Source: Ridgeia piscesae (taxonomy: Eukaryota; Annelida; Polychaeta; Sabellida; Siboglinidae). From it: a DNA stretch of 64,000 nt. Shown here one piece after another: positions 36,719 through 49,940 of the stretch. Each line of letters begins with the position of its first letter. Positions within the stretch are counted from its first letter, which is position 1. The notes beneath the pieces were generated by a model. The model had not been told where the DNA came from. It worked only from the letters and a program-made list of their open reading frames with translations, and did no database searches. Location of the stretch: positions 192,001-256,000 of the forward strand of contig JAODUO010000133.1 of NCBI GenBank assembly GCA_025642075.2. The letters run 5' to 3'. A program made the position numbers and the translations under genes.

Positions 36719-39700
36719 CAACCGTCGATTTGTAGACAAGACAGAAGTGGTAGTACTGCTGAAGTTTACTGAATCAATTCATAATTTTTTCAAGACAGTG
36801 CTAGCTTAGAATTAGACATAATACACTCACTGGAAAATGTGAATTTTGTGTGTGTTTTTTTGTAAATTACTGCAAAGAAGGTTTACTAGTATGCAATAAT
36901 TAAATTAAATTAAATGATGTGAAAAAAGATATTGTTAAATGATTGTTCTACGTTAATTTATTGATATTTATGAGTGATATGAGTCATGGTGATTTCAAAT
37001 GACAGCTGGACTGTTTGGGTGATGATGATTGTGTTTTGTGTATGACTTGTGACGACGAGGTGTTTGTAAGTGGCTCTTCAGGTGTTTTTAAATATCTGTC
37101 TCTAACTCACTTATTATTTTCAAACATGTATCTGATGGCACAAAATAATTTGATTAAAATTGCCTCCTTTGCACATATTAAGAGTCACTTGACTTTACCT
37201 TTACATTAACTCATTTCTGTTGTATTTTAGTCTCTGCCATTATCAGTCGCATATCAGTCACATATCAGTTGCAGTAGCTACTATGATTGTTCACTTGGTT
37301 CAACATTAGGAGACCTGTATAGACTGGTCAGACTTCTGCAAGTGTATACCACTGCTTGGAACTTACATATTAATATGTTGTTTTAATCCTACCTCACAGT
37401 TGTAAAAATAGAGTTCATTTTCAAAGTCTGTTGTTGTCCATGCAAGTCACATGACCAGTGTACCTTCAGTTTGTTTTGCAAGAAGTTGTTCCATGCTTAG
37501 TAAGTATGCTTTGGTATGTGCTTTACCTACCTATATTGTGTTCTCTCCACGTCATGCTCGTGATGGATCTAAGTAATAACTAACAAAAAAATTCTAATAA
37601 AATTCTTTGCCACCGTGCTTACTGTAAGATGCATCCAACGTTGCTGTTAAAAAGTACATACTCAAGTCTCGTGTGATGGTGATATGTTGCCATAATTGTG
37701 ATGTCTTTCACTGCAAAAATGTTAGTCACTATAATTGGGTATGCAGTTGAAAACTGCTACAGTGCAAAGTTGTGTACATGTGCAAGTAAAATGCTTTGTG
37801 AGAAGTTTATACTTTCTAATTTCTTTTACAGCTGTTGTAATTATAACTGCATGTAGTGTTAATTATTTTGAAAATCTCATCATGTTGCATTAATTTTACA
37901 CAGATTTACAATTGTTAATGTATTATTAATTTACCAAGCAAAGACTGACAATTATTATTCAAATGTTCAAATGGTGTCATTCCGTGATATTATTGTGAAA
38001 TCTCAGTGGAATCAGTTGAACGAAATAAAATGTTGCGGATGTTTTACCTGATGCTTCCTACAAGTTGTCTGGGTTGTTTGTGTTTGTTGTTTATTTTAAT
38101 TGAGATCTGGTGTGTAACACTGTATCGTTTATGCCAGATACAATATGTCAAAGCAGAGTCAGAGGGTGCCTCCAGGACATTCCTGTCTGCAGGAAGTAAC
38201 TAACCAATCAACAGGGTCACCTTCCACACCCTCAAAGTCACCATCTACACCTCTCTGCAGGGAGTAGCTGCCCAATCATAACTTATTCCCAGGAGCAGGG
38301 CAAGTGAATCTACCCAATCACCCACATTTGCCCAGCGTTATAGGAATAACAACTTCCCTGCCCGGTGCCATCTTTGTCTCTAACATGAACAAAGAAGCAG
38401 GTCACCCACCAATCAGCCATATTTCTCCATCAAGAGTTGTCTCCACACCCAGATGGGTTCAAACCAGGGATGTTTGTTATGTGGCTGCAGTCACATCTCC
38501 ATTGATGAAATAGCTGGCCCTGGATTATGTTCAGTCATATGAAATATCATGACTTGACACAGGATTCTGGTCATGTGGCCTCAGTCACATGATTGGTGAA
38601 GTAGCTGGACTTGGACCACATCCGTCAGTCAAACATCCCAGTCTCGCATCCTGTTCCCAGGCTGTCACAACTGTCCCCAAAGAGATCTGGCCGGACATCT
38701 TTGCAATCATAAATTTGATGCATTCATTACATGAGTTGTTCTGTCATAAACTGCTGAATGTCCATACAAATATATACCATTACATTATTCAAAATGTAAT
38801 AAAAATCAAGTTTGCTAGTTCATTTTGTATATTTGATGATTTATCATAAAATAGTATGTCATGTCAAAATAAGATGCTTCTTGACACAAAACGTTTTGTT
38901 AATGCATAGTCTAATTGAGCACATTCAAAGCAAAACAACAATACCGCGCACGATGCTGAATTCAATATGTAAAGTCAACTAGAAACAAACATTTCAATTC
39001 CACATAATTCAGTGTATGAAACATTCTGAACAGTTCTCAGCAACACATAATGGACACGGTTGTATAATTGATTTAAATTGGTGCTACTAAATGTGAATTT
39101 GGTATGGCTTGTTATGAAGACTAAATGTCACCTGGACCAAGGGTCATTGCAACTGTATTCAGTGATGCTATACTACCCTGGGCAGCTAGGTCATGAAGAG
39201 TTCAAATTACAACCTTGGCCATAGGTTATGATTATTGTTGTATGCTGGTTAGTTAACTGATATCTGACAATTCTTATACTACATAATTATGTATGTAGAC
39301 TTTCCAAAAAGGTTATGCATTTTCACACACACGCACGAACGCACACACAGTCACACATAGATAAACACACACACCGGAATAAACCACTCAAAAACCAGGA
39401 TGTGTGTGCGTGCGTTCAACATTGAGATATTGATTTAAATATAATAATTATATAATTGTTTTGTCTAAAAATACATCTACAACAGCTGTCAATGGTGAGT
39501 GAACAATGTCATATCATGCAAATACAAGTTCAGTGGGTTTATTGCGTGCCACCCAGTCAGATCAAAGAATACATAAATAATTAATACATCACTCATGCTT
39601 TTGTGTGTGCACCATTCATGAACTGACCAGTGGTGTGTCTGTGTGAACTGACCCTCTGATCCTGTTCCTTCTCAGCTGTCTGTGTCCAGTGTGTAAGTGC

Positions 39701-40433
39701 TGCCCACATAACCCAACCCTCCTTATGACTGATCTACAGTTTAAAGTCTGACCGGTTTTACATCATAAAATCATGTCCAAGTGTACAGGTGTGTTTTAAT
39801 TAACAAAAATGTGTTTATAATAAGCCAATCTGTATCTGTTTTTCTTATTAACTTTACTAATATACTCAAAAGAACAGTTACTGTTCTTTAGACAACAACG
39901 AACACATTGAAGGTGTACTGCTTGCCAAGTTGTGTTTAATAATTACTTTAGCACGTATGCTTGTAACAATGTTTTGAAATTTGTTTCCAACTTGGGATGT
40001 GTTGAAATGGTAAATAAGGCATCCAGTTTAAAATTGCTTAACTTCACATCTTGGGCTGCAACCCCCCACCCCCCCCGCAATAGCAGTTGATGCTCAATGA
40101 TGCCCCATATTCGCAAGGGAAAGTAGGGCGTCATTGTTCAGTACCACAGACTTTCTGCTACAAATTACTCTGTCTGCTACTTTTGGGTAGAGGAACTGGC
40201 TGGCTTCCTATAAAACTATTTTATTAAAAAAAAATTATTTGAATGGTTTGAATGTAATGATATGATCACATTCTGAATGACAATATAATTATTCACAGTT
40301 TGCAGTCAAATTATACTTCAAATTTGAAGTTAATTAAAACACATTTTAAGGCTGTTAAGATGTTGGATTAGAAAACAAATTTAGTTAATATCCAAAACAT
40401 GATTTTATGACAAAAACGATCAGAATGTCTTCC
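36719..40433. other. ADCK2 3'UTR/intergenic DNA; no gene recognised
   Basis: AT-rich. Candidate plus-strand AATAAA signals occur near 37597 and 38024. 38200-38700 is GC-richer but has no convincing coding frame. An imperfect inverted repeat of CA/CG dinucleotides (about 39325-39350 and 39399-39417) and a C-rich run (about 40062-40077) are the only local structures noticed. Confidence 0.4.
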
Positions 40434-40439
40434 TTTATT
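40434..40439 (-). terminator. Likely RAB9 poly(A) signal
   Basis: TTTATT on the plus strand is AATAAA on the minus strand, about 1.6 kb after the RAB9 stop. The sequence between (40440-42073) would be a long AT-rich 3'UTR with no other gene. Confidence 0.4.
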
Positions 40440-42073
40440 GTGAGCATAAAACTCATAAATAAAACAAACATTACCTGGTTTAGACAACACAGGTACATAA
40501 ATAAGTAAAATCCAGTTGCAGCAACACATTAATAACATGTTTGATAACAGCCATAAGCACCATCAATTTACAAACAATCTTTGAACAGTGATTTGGTCAG
40601 CAGTCGGCCACTCAAGTTGGAGATAAGCAGGCATTTAGAGACAACCTCAAAACACTGATGTTTGTTAACAAAAACTATTCGTTTACGAATAACACTAAAA
40701 AATTTAGACCTGTGATACGTGGAAAACAATCAACACAACATAGTGGCACCCTCTTGTGGAAACCTGGTGTACATCGTACGACACAAAGAGGATGGAGTAA
40801 AAGAGCGCGTTACTAACAAAATTACTCTTTAATAATGAATGTGATTTAGGAGCAATTTCAGCAAGTATTATTCCGTAGTATGTTTCCTCAAAAAACAGTT
40901 TCATGTCTACATGTGGAATTCAAGGTTAGGCACTAAACATCAGTGTTTTGATATCATCCCTTAGAAGAACTGTTCACACGCGTGACATGTGAAGTTCATA
41001 ACTAATATTTGTGATGCTAAAATAATATTTAAGGTAATCCAATTACGGTTGCGTTGGCTGTTTGAATGCACACCAGCACATGTATACCAGTGTGTATAGT
41101 GTGTAGGGCAAATGGGCAGCACTGCTCACTGAATTATGTACATATTTATGCAATACTTAAATTAATATCACACATTACTAGTGTTGTGGAGCTGTACTAA
41201 AACATGTACATCGTTTTACTGATTATAGAAGCCAGTAAGTAGTTTTATGGTCAATCAGCTGTGGTCAAGGAATATATACATTGATAGTAAAAAATATAAA
41301 CTATAATGAGCAACAGTGAGATAACATAACATGGCCAAACAAATGTGATTCTTAGCCAACAACCTCATAAAACCAAAGTTGTTCAGCACAGGTAAGTCCA
41401 CCAGTACAACTGTGTATGAACTGCAGTGACAAATACCTGAACATTTTCAGTAATTGCCTTTAAATAGGCTTTGTGTCCATTTTCCATGGCAAAAGTTACA
41501 TTGTAATAATTATTACGAAATGACACATCCCTAAATGCTGGCTGTGTTTTCTTCATAGTCTGTGTACACACAATTTTAAAATTTCATGTTCATAAATTTA
41601 TACTTCTTAACAGTCATTAATTATCACTGGGGTTTGAGGGATAGTTTCTTAACGTATCAGATGGAACTAGTTTCAGTTGGCCTCAACCGTTTCACACCTA
41701 AATGAGAACTTTGTAAACAATGATATGATGATATAAACATATTATTGGTGTCAGTCCTGTGCCAGATAAAACTGCTTCTGGTCCCCCTCCAAAACAAAAA
41801 TAATTTCATCCGATATCAGAGATTCACATTTTGGGATGGTCCCTAAGTCAGTCACTAGCACTTAAACTCAAATCAAATGAGCTGTCAGCACATCCTTATT
41901 TGAGATTTTATCTTATCTGACCTCTCACAAGAGCTGTTTCAAATCAAAAAATTGTGTCAGCCAGTTAAAAATTTAAACAAGCTCCAGTTGAAAAAAATAC
42001 CTGCATGAAGCCAGTGCATTGTGGAATGTTTCATTCAGAGAGTGATTGTGATCAAATTCACAGTTAATATCGG

Positions 42074-42685
42074 TCAACAACATCCACCTCGACGAGGCTG
42101 TTTCGACAAATCCACCGTGTCCGACTGTAGCCGCCTGGTGGAATCGAGATAACCCTCCAACTCAATGATGCGTCTGACTGCCTCATAAAACGCCATGTCT
42201 ACATTCGTTGCGTCCTTCGCACTCGTTTCAAAGAATGGGATATCTTGTGTAGCACACCAGGTGGCCGCCTCGTCTTTCGCTACACGCCGATTGGCAATGT
42301 CGATTTTATTCCCGAGAACAACAAACGGGAAATGTTCTGCGTCCGGAACGTCGGCATAGTGTAGAAATTCACTCTTCCACATTGGCAGGTTTTTGAAGCT
42401 GTTGGGGTCATCAACCGCAAAAGTGAGAAGACAGCAATCAGCCCCACGGTAGAACGGTGTCCGGAGGCTTCGGAAACGTTCCTGGCCCGCTGTGTCCCAG
42501 ATCTGTAGGGTGAATGTAGTACCTCCAACGGTGATTTCTTTGTTGAGAAACTCGACACCGATCGTGTGGTACAACTGGGCATCGAACTTGTTGCTGACAA
42601 ACCGGTTCATTAATGAACTCTTTCCGACACCACCGTCGCCTAGCAACACAACTTTGACAAGACGAGACTTGTTCCCCTTGCTCAT
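42074..42685 (-). CDS. RAB9: RAB9 small GTPase (complete, single coding exon)
   Basis: The ATG at 42685-42683 gives 203 aa (human RAB9A 201). An in-frame upstream extension begins with GTG and was not used. GTPase motifs: GDGGVGKSS (16-24), Thr41 with the RAB9-type effector HTIGVEFLNKE, WDTAGQE (63-69), NKID (126-129), ETSAK (153-157) and a C-terminal Cys-Cys for double geranylgeranylation. The switch II/interswitch run RFRSLRTPFYRGADCCLLTF is the RAB9 signature and separates it from RAB7. Known role: transport from late endosomes to the trans-Golgi, including mannose-6-phosphate receptor recycling. An acceptor (gtgttttag) lies upstream with its first exon base near 42871, so the 5'UTR is spliced to an exon ending at 44256. 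The intronless coding region matches vertebrate RAB9A. Confidence 0.97.
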   Translation of the reverse strand: MSKGNKSRLVKVVLLGDGGVGKSSLMNRFVSNKFDAQLYHTIGVEFLNKEITVGGTTFTLQIWDTAGQERFRSLRTPFYRGADCCLLTFAVDDPNSFKNLPMWKSEFLHYADVPDAEHFPFVVLGNKIDIANRRVAKDEAATWCATQDIPFFETSAKDATNVDMAFYEAVRRIIELEGYLDSTRRLQSDTVDLSKQPRRGGCC

Positions 42686-43139
42686 GTTGATACTTTCATC
42701 TGTGTCAATCACGGCTCACTGACATTCATTTGAGCGAACACGTCGGTTTCGCGACAGAATTCTACATTGTTTTCATCCTTCCACACTTGCTGTGTTGTGT
42801 ATGTCCACTTGGGCACTTGTTGGAACCACTGAGTTGATTCGTTCTTGTTCTACGACTTCAACTCAAGGAACCTAAAACACACAGGTCAAGTGTTCTAAAT
42901 TTCTAATATCAACACAAATAGCAACTTGTTACAATAAGTGATTAATACAATGTTCATGTTAATAATACAATTTGCTTTGATGATGTATAGAATCAAGATA
43001 CATATTAATAATAAATTTTAATCTTGCATGGACATAAAATAATATCAAACAGGTGGTACAGTAATAACTTAACATGTTTCAAAATCTGTTATGCATTTAG
43101 CATTGATTTAACCGCCACACATACATGGTGACTCTCTTG

Positions 43140-43640
43140 TGATTTGTATGATCCATAATTGGTCCATCTCTGGTCTCTAATGTTTAGCAGACAACACTGT
43201 CTCTGGTCTATAAAGTTTAGCAGACAACACTGTCTCTGGCCTCTAATGTTTAGCAGACAACACTGTCTCTGGTCTCTAATGTTTAACAGACAACACTGTC
43301 CATGGTCTGTAATGTTTAGCTGACAACACTATCTCTGGTCTCTAATGTTTAGCTGACAACACTGTCTCTGGTCTCTGTTTAGCTGACAACACTGTCTCTG
43401 GTCTGTAATGTTTAGCTGACAACACTGTCTCTGGTCTGTAATGTTTAGCTGACAACACTGTCTCTGGTCTATGTTTAGCTGACAACACTGTCTCTGGTCT
43501 GTAATGTTTAGCTGACAACACTGTCTCTGGTCTCTAATGTTTAGCTGACAACACTGTCTCTGGTCTCTAATGTTTAGCTGACAACACTGTCTCTGGTTTA
43601 CATTTAGCAGACAGCACTGTCTCTGACATCTAGTTGGCTT
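43140..43640. repeat. 33-bp minisatellite in the RAB9 5'UTR intron
   Basis: About 14 copies of gtttagctgacaacactgtc plus tctggtctctaat, with 28-29-bp length variants. The DQRQCCQLNI frame on the minus strand is an artefact. Confidence 0.95.
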
Positions 43641-44255
43641 AGCACAGTGCTGGTGCAGGTTAAAATTCATAAAATATTAATAGTTTGGACTGCACTGGTA
43701 ATACTTAGTGGACTAAGCCCTAGACTAGTCTAGGGTCAGTAGGGCTACAAGCACCAATGGCCTAATTTAAAATAATAAATATTATGAATTAACTAGCACT
43801 GACAGCTAGCCCTCTGCATTTCACCATAAAACAGCGACTGCATATCTGGTATATATCGTTCATTGTTGTTCATTGTTAACCCGTTAGGACACACGCGTTA
43901 AAATAATAATTTTTTAAAACGTCACACTTGAAGTCACACTTGAATTTGAACGACAAAAATGCAAACTGCAAACAGCCGTCACGAAAAAGCGCGGTGACTG
44001 AAAATCAGGCTATTTAAAAAGGCAATTAATTATTTATTGGGTCAGGTTTAAGTTTCAGCCGAGGTTCAATCAAGACACAGAACTAGGAAGTAAAAATGTA
44101 ATTATTGTTGGCGTCGCGCCGTCGATCAGTCTAGTCTGACTGTCAATAACATTCAACAATTATAAGTACTGGGGGCGGTAACATCAAACGACATAGATCT
44201 ACCACGTACAGAGGATTATAAACACCGAACGCACAGCCGAATGTTACAAACTTAC

Positions 44256-44300
44256 CTTAGTACATCAAAGCTGTCACACCAGCGTTCAAAAATCGTTAGG
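44256..44300 (-). other. RAB9 5'UTR exon (3' edge exact, 5' edge uncertain)
   Basis: On the minus strand GATGTACTAAG|GTAAGTTTG is a perfect donor with its last exon base at 44256. It would join the acceptor near 42871 just upstream of the RAB9 ATG. The cap site is not visible. Confidence 0.6.
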
Positions 44301-44372
44301 ATGCCTCTATGCAATTAACATACACACTAGCATCGTACGATCTACCACAACTCTTCGTAAAGGCTATAACAA

Positions 44373-44413
44373 TGACGTCAACCTCTGATCATGCGACAGC
44401 CCGTTCACGTGAC
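44373..44413 (-). promoter_or_regulatory. Putative RAB9 promoter elements: CRE and CLEAR-like E-box
   Basis: TGACGTCA at 44373-44380 is a full palindromic cAMP-response element. TTCACGTGAC at 44404-44413 differs by one base from the CLEAR motif GTCACGTGAC bound by TFEB/MITF factors on lysosomal genes. Both lie about 120-160 bp upstream of the RAB9 5'UTR donor. Motif matches only. Confidence 0.45.
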
Positions 44414-44645
44414 ATGTGCGGAAGTAATTCACTGTACGGTAGCTGCAGGGTGTAATACAATTTGTGTCGCGTCAAAAAGGGGAACCTGCAGGATCTCTGA
44501 GGGCGCTGATACGCAACTCGGGCGTATAATATATATGGCTCTGACTCGGGCCGATGACATAGTCGCGCTGTTTAAGCGCGCGCGTTGTTTATTTATCTTC
44601 AGTTCATCTTTGAATTCCTTTAGACTCCAACTGTTATCTACTGTA

Positions 44646-44735
44646 GCACAATTGAACCTCTCATAACATATTGCAGTATTTATTATTATTACTATAGAAT
44701 GTATTGCCGCTTGAACCTCTCATAACATATTGCAG

Positions 44736-44811
<76 letters not shown>

Positions 44812-44812
44812 C
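44646..44812. repeat. Short direct duplication followed by (ATT)n
   Basis: The phrase ttgaacctctcataacatat and the following tgcagtatttattatt occur twice (about 44652 and 44711). The second copy runs into about 75 bp of pure (ATT)n. Confidence 0.9.
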
Positions 44813-45393
44813 ACAATTTCTTATTTCTAAGTCTCGCAAACCGCTTCTTCTCTATATACGACACCCGTCAATATTTAGAAATGCACGCAAGCATTAATCC
44901 TAGAAATCTGACTGCTCAAATGAACAGACCTTAATTACAGCAGGTGAATGTCGAAAAAGTTATTCATAAAAAAAGTTACACATTCCCATACGGGAAGTGT
45001 AATCGGCCGCACAACCAAGTTGACAGCGCGCGCACGATTTGTAGAGGCGTCTGGACAAGCACCGTTGTGTGTGTGTGTTGGCGCATGCGTACACTGGCAC
45101 GACATTGACATTACCACGAAGTTGTGCTTTGCGGATTGACATAATCAGCTTCCGCCGGCCAATGTGAACGAAATAGAAGTGGATCCGTGATAAGCTATTT
45201 TTTCTCGTTTTCCACATCTTCGATCGCTTCATCGTCTTATTATTTATATAATTACTAATACGCTGTTTCATATATTGCTGTTGCAGGAAACGTCTAAGAT
45301 GACAACGAGATCTGGACTACGAGCTCTTATATGCGTGCGTCACGGCGACCGGAACTCGAGGAAGCATTATTCGCGTACTTCGAGCTAAAGATA

Positions 45394-45945
<552 letters not shown>

Positions 45946-46138
45946 TGATACAAGTCTTAACCTCCATATAACATATCACGAGTTGTGCTAATATTCACCC
46001 CATTAAGATGTTTAAGTTCGGCGCAGCTTGATAGTCATCGTGAATCCCCGTCGGAAACGTGATTGCGTGACTGCGATTTAGTTCCGTCACAAACTTGTCA
46101 CGCAACCAACGGTTAAGGTCTGATAAATTTGCATGGAC

Positions 46139-46284
46139 TGTCTTCTCTTCTCTTCCTCTTCCTCTTCCTCTTCCTCTTCCTCTTCCTCTTCTCTTCTCTT
46201 CTCTTCTCTTCTCTTCTCTTCTCTTCTCTTCTCTTCTCTTCTCTTCTCTTCTCTTCTCTTCTCTTCTCTTCTCTTCTCTTCTCT
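46139..46284. repeat. (CTTCCT)n then (CTCTT)n microsatellite
   Basis: A hexanucleotide block (46150-46190) merges into a pentanucleotide block (46190-46284). On the minus strand it is (AAGAG)n and directly follows the 3' end of the SINE-like element, as a SINE tail would. Confidence 0.9.
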
Positions 46285-46520
46285 CAGATACTGGACGGGC
46301 CCTTTGCGGGGCGTTTAAAGTCCGAGAATTTGTGAGTCCACTGCAGGTTACACATTTACCCCCTGTGTGGGATCTTTTACTTCCCCTGGCATAGACACCC
46401 GATAGAAGGGACCATCGGCTTTTAGTGTCTCTTCCGAAAGACACAGGCAAATATGGGGCGGTAGGTGGGTTTGAACCACCGTCCTCTCGTCCGGCGCTCT
46501 ACCACGCGACCACCGCTCCC
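46285..46520 (-). mobile_element. tRNA-derived SINE
   Basis: The minus strand begins GGAGCGGTGGTCGCGTGGTA (an A-box-like D-arm). It then has a perfect T-arm with stem GGTGG/CCACC, loop TTCAAAC and B-box GGTTCAAACC, and an acceptor strand CCGCCCC pairing 6 of 7 with GGAGCGG. The anticodon arm does not fold, so this is not a working tRNA. A body of about 160 bp (TTTCGGAAGAGACACTAAAA ... GATCCCACACAGG) and an (AAGAG)n tail follow, as in SINEs. Confidence 0.65.
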
Positions 46521-47040
46521 CGAGTCCTCCGTAGCTTACGAGTGTCCTGAGGATCATGTTAGCGATACGCATATTGAAAGTCGTCCTTATAATTTTCGTC
46601 CGATTCATTTTTAAGGATGGTTTTCCTAAAGAGCACTTTATCATACCGTTTCACAAAGAAAAATAGCTCTTAAGAAAAATTCATCATAAAACAAAATTCA
46701 TTGTTAAATTTAATGAGTTGTTTCAAAACGCAAATATTCATTGCCATATTACTGAGGATACTATTTCCACGATACACCAATGACAATGTCTCGTTGGCGC
46801 ATCATGATGTTGATAGTTTTAGGGTGTTCAAGATGACTGTTAAGGATAACAAATTAAGAGCAAAAGCGGGCTTAAAAGCTCTTAACTTTGTTAGTAAAAT
46901 GATCTCCTGAAGCACCAAGGTCTCAGGTCTCAAGTGTTTACTCCAAACAGCCCAAACTTCGGCTAACGCAGGAGTTTGTAATGCTTCTTGTACGCATGCG
47001 TTTGGTTGTATGTTTGTTGTAACTTGTTTGTTTGTTTGTT
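46521..47040. other. No gene recognised between the SINE and LINE fragments
   Basis: Short frames only. Near 46800-46920 the codon pattern is weakly LINE-like but too degraded to call. Confidence 0.3.
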
Positions 47041-47406
47041 TTACAGGCAATTTAGGTGATTGGGTGTTGGGAAGGGGAGGTTCATTATTGCTGCTTGAAA
47101 AGCTATGGGATTTTCTATTTCAATAATGTGTGGTGGGATCATATTCCAAATGCGAATTGCACGGGGGTAAAAGGAGAACACTGCAATTTTGTTGCGACAC
47201 CTGGTGGCGATGTAATGGCCACGCAAAGGTCGCAAGCAAAGGAGTCGAGATCCCTCTTCTGCAGTAGCCTGCCCCAACTGGCCCAAGGGCAAGGCCAAGG
47301 CGACCGTATCTGTGCATCCGAGTTTGGGTTGCACACTCACCTCTGACGTCACGGACGTCTTCGTCGCCTGCGACGGACTTCCACGAAAAAGAGAATGTGC
47401 ATACAT
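47041..47406 (-). mobile_element. LINE fragment, reverse-transcriptase C-terminal end
   Basis: A minus-strand frame ends with RCRNKIAVFSFYPRAIRIWN then MIPPHIIEIENPIAFQAAI, before a stop. The pattern (SFFPRxIRxWNxLP ... AxSxxxFxxxL) is the usual C-terminus of CR1/jockey-type LINE ORF2. It is 5'-truncated. Confidence 0.75.
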
Positions 47407-49043
47407 TTATACACTATGCCCTTATAGCAATTAATACATTTGTATTGAATGTTTAACTTCAACGATAAGTATGCTTTTTTTGCAAATCTGTGCTCATATA
47501 GAAGCGTCGTTGTTATCAAAATTGTATGCTCAAGATTTTAGTCTGAAACATGTATCCTTTTAAAGCCTATTTTAATTTGAGACATCTGCTAAATTAACAT
47601 ATTCAAATTTACTTGACATTTGACGTGTATGCCTTGTATTGAATATGCGTGGTGCAGGTAAGTGAAATGTAAACGGTTTTTAATTTTAAAAGTGCCAGTT
47701 CAAGACTTTGGTCTTTAGGAACTCCTTTTGTTTCACCTTTAGACGGGAATTATTGATATCCCATGCATAGTGCAGTACTCCTCAGCGCCACGAAATTCTC
47801 ACAATTGTTTCTCAACCACGGGAGTGTCCAGCCATGTATGCTGCCTGTGGACTGTGGTCATCGCGTAGTGGGCAATGCTGTTGTAGATATGGGCACTTTT
47901 GCCCATTTCGTATTACGTACTAGATTTATAAAGCGCTCATTTCATACGTTATTTCATAGCTCAGAAGCATTACACACAATCTATAATTAATTGTAATTTT
48001 TTTTACAGTAAAACAAATAATAAAATGTTATCATAAAAAATATGATAAAAGACTGACAAATGAAATGTCGAAAAGCCGTGTATACCCGCACTTATACGTG
48101 CGCTCGGGCACACACACTGTCACCGATCAGACAATGCCGTGTTGCCAGTCATCAATATACTCGTGAGTGGTACAGACTTTAGATTTGCTACACCCATTCC
48201 ACAGCGGCACACGGCCAGACGAAGTGCTCCAGAAGGCAACGTGACCGATCGATCGGGTCGCCCAGTAACAGAATAAAAGTCGTGCAACTTGTGCGCAGTG
48301 TAGAATTGAATACATTTTCATTCTGGAAGAATGTCGCAGCTTTAGAATAATGCAAATATGCCAGTTGTTCCTTCCGTTCCTTCCATACACATTAAATGTT
48401 ACGCGTAAATGCTACGTTCTTACCGTTGCCTTTCCATTGTTCTATCCTTACGATGCTGTTCTTACGTTGTCAACGGAATCAATTACAGTTGTGAACTGAT
48501 GTTTAATACTTTAAAACCGGTTTACATAATATGCAAAAAAAAAACAGTGCTGAAATCCCAGTCGTCTGTATTTGCTTAAATTCAACAAATCAGGTAAACT
48601 TTGTCAACAGAGAACGGTCTTCAGAATTGTCGTTATATATGGCGACTGAGTAAATTGTAAAGAGCGCGTGCGCGTATATGAGCGGGTTGACATGCGCGCG
48701 CGCGTGCGTGCGTGCGTGCGTGTGTGCGTTCGCCTATAGGTGAATACACGTTTCATCGCATTCCGTTGCCAACCTATTCAAATAATACTTTTTTCCAAAT
48801 GTTTTTTTCTTCAAAAATTTTTAAAAATTGTAAATCAGTGTACACTTTCCATCTTTGTATTCGACAGAGTTGCAGTATGGACCATCCAATGATGGAAACT
48901 ATTCACCTTCGCCTTCACCTTCGCCTTTGTATTCGTATTCGCCTTCGTATTCGTCTTCGTTCCCCATGCGGTCTGCGCAGAAGATTGAAGACAATGATTT
49001 ATAACGGAACCAGAAGAAATGTCAGTGTAATACACGGCCATGA

Positions 49044-49081
<38 letters not shown>

Positions 49082-49940
49082 GCGTGTGCGTGTGCGTGTG
49101 CGCGCGCGCGTGCGTGCGTGCGTGCGTGCGTGCGTGGGTGCGATAGCATATTTTTTCCAACATATTGATAACGCACTCAAGACTGCCGTCATAGGTCGTG
49201 AGCTCTCGTGATTTAATATCGACATTGCCGGCTTCCAAGGGACTTGACTGACCGACGGCGGTTCTGTACGAGTCAAGCTATATGATATTTTGGCAAAGGA
49301 AACCTAAGGACGTATTAAGGCGAAACAACGTTGGGTTTCCTGTAACGAACTCGCCCTTGACTGATGTCGAATTGTCTTCCGATGTCGCGGAGGTGATTCT
49401 TTTTCTCCGAACCTCGGCATCGGCAGCCTCAGTCAATATTCGCGTTGTCTTTTGCTACAACTCTCTGTTCAATACCGGAAGAGAGAAAACAATTCTACGA
49501 GGTTCTACAAGGAACTATGTCCAAAACAGCAAACGCCGATAGGCTGTACTTACAAGGAGGCTTCAACACTCTAACAAGACCAGACATTGACGCTTGGCTA
49601 CCTGTTTAGGAATGATCGGCACTGGCAAGATGAATGAGAACGAAAAAGGCTGCTGTAGTGTTGCTGCTACTTCGGATTGTCCGTGCGTAAGCGCCATGAT
49701 GTCTTATGCAGACACCCGAGGTCACACCAATGGCAGCAACGGGATGTTGGCATTATCAATTGGACGAATCTCAGAAGCGCCTCAAGAACATATATAGCTA
49801 TCATAGACCAGACTGTGCACGGGTCGCTCCTTGCGGTGAGCAAAGTGCGAGTCATGCCCAAGCATTACAAGACGACGGGACGCCCACTCATCAGTTGTGA
49901 CCAAGTAAGAGAAAAGACGCAGAGTCGCAGTTGAATTTCA
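47407..49940. other. No gene recognised; microsatellites and short frames
   Basis: Contains (CG/TG)n at 48690-48730, an imperfect TTCGCCTTC/TTCGTATTC run at 48898-48962, and (TG)n/(CGTG)n at 49047-49139. Frames at 48127-48390 (minus) and 49282-49542 (plus) are ATG-initiated but match no family I know. Confidence 0.4.

Noticed and set aside
42686..42712. Nine-codon N-terminal extension of RAB9
   Set aside because: It would begin at GTG, while the in-frame ATG at 42685 gives the normal RAB family length.
46453..46520. A tRNA gene on the minus strand
   Set aside because: The T-arm and acceptor stem are good, but the anticodon arm does not pair and the head is followed by a SINE body.
48127..48390. 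An 87-codon minus frame as a lectin-like or FN2/EGF gene exon
   Set aside because: It has some Cys and Trp but no recognisable spacing, and I saw no convincing splice sites around it.
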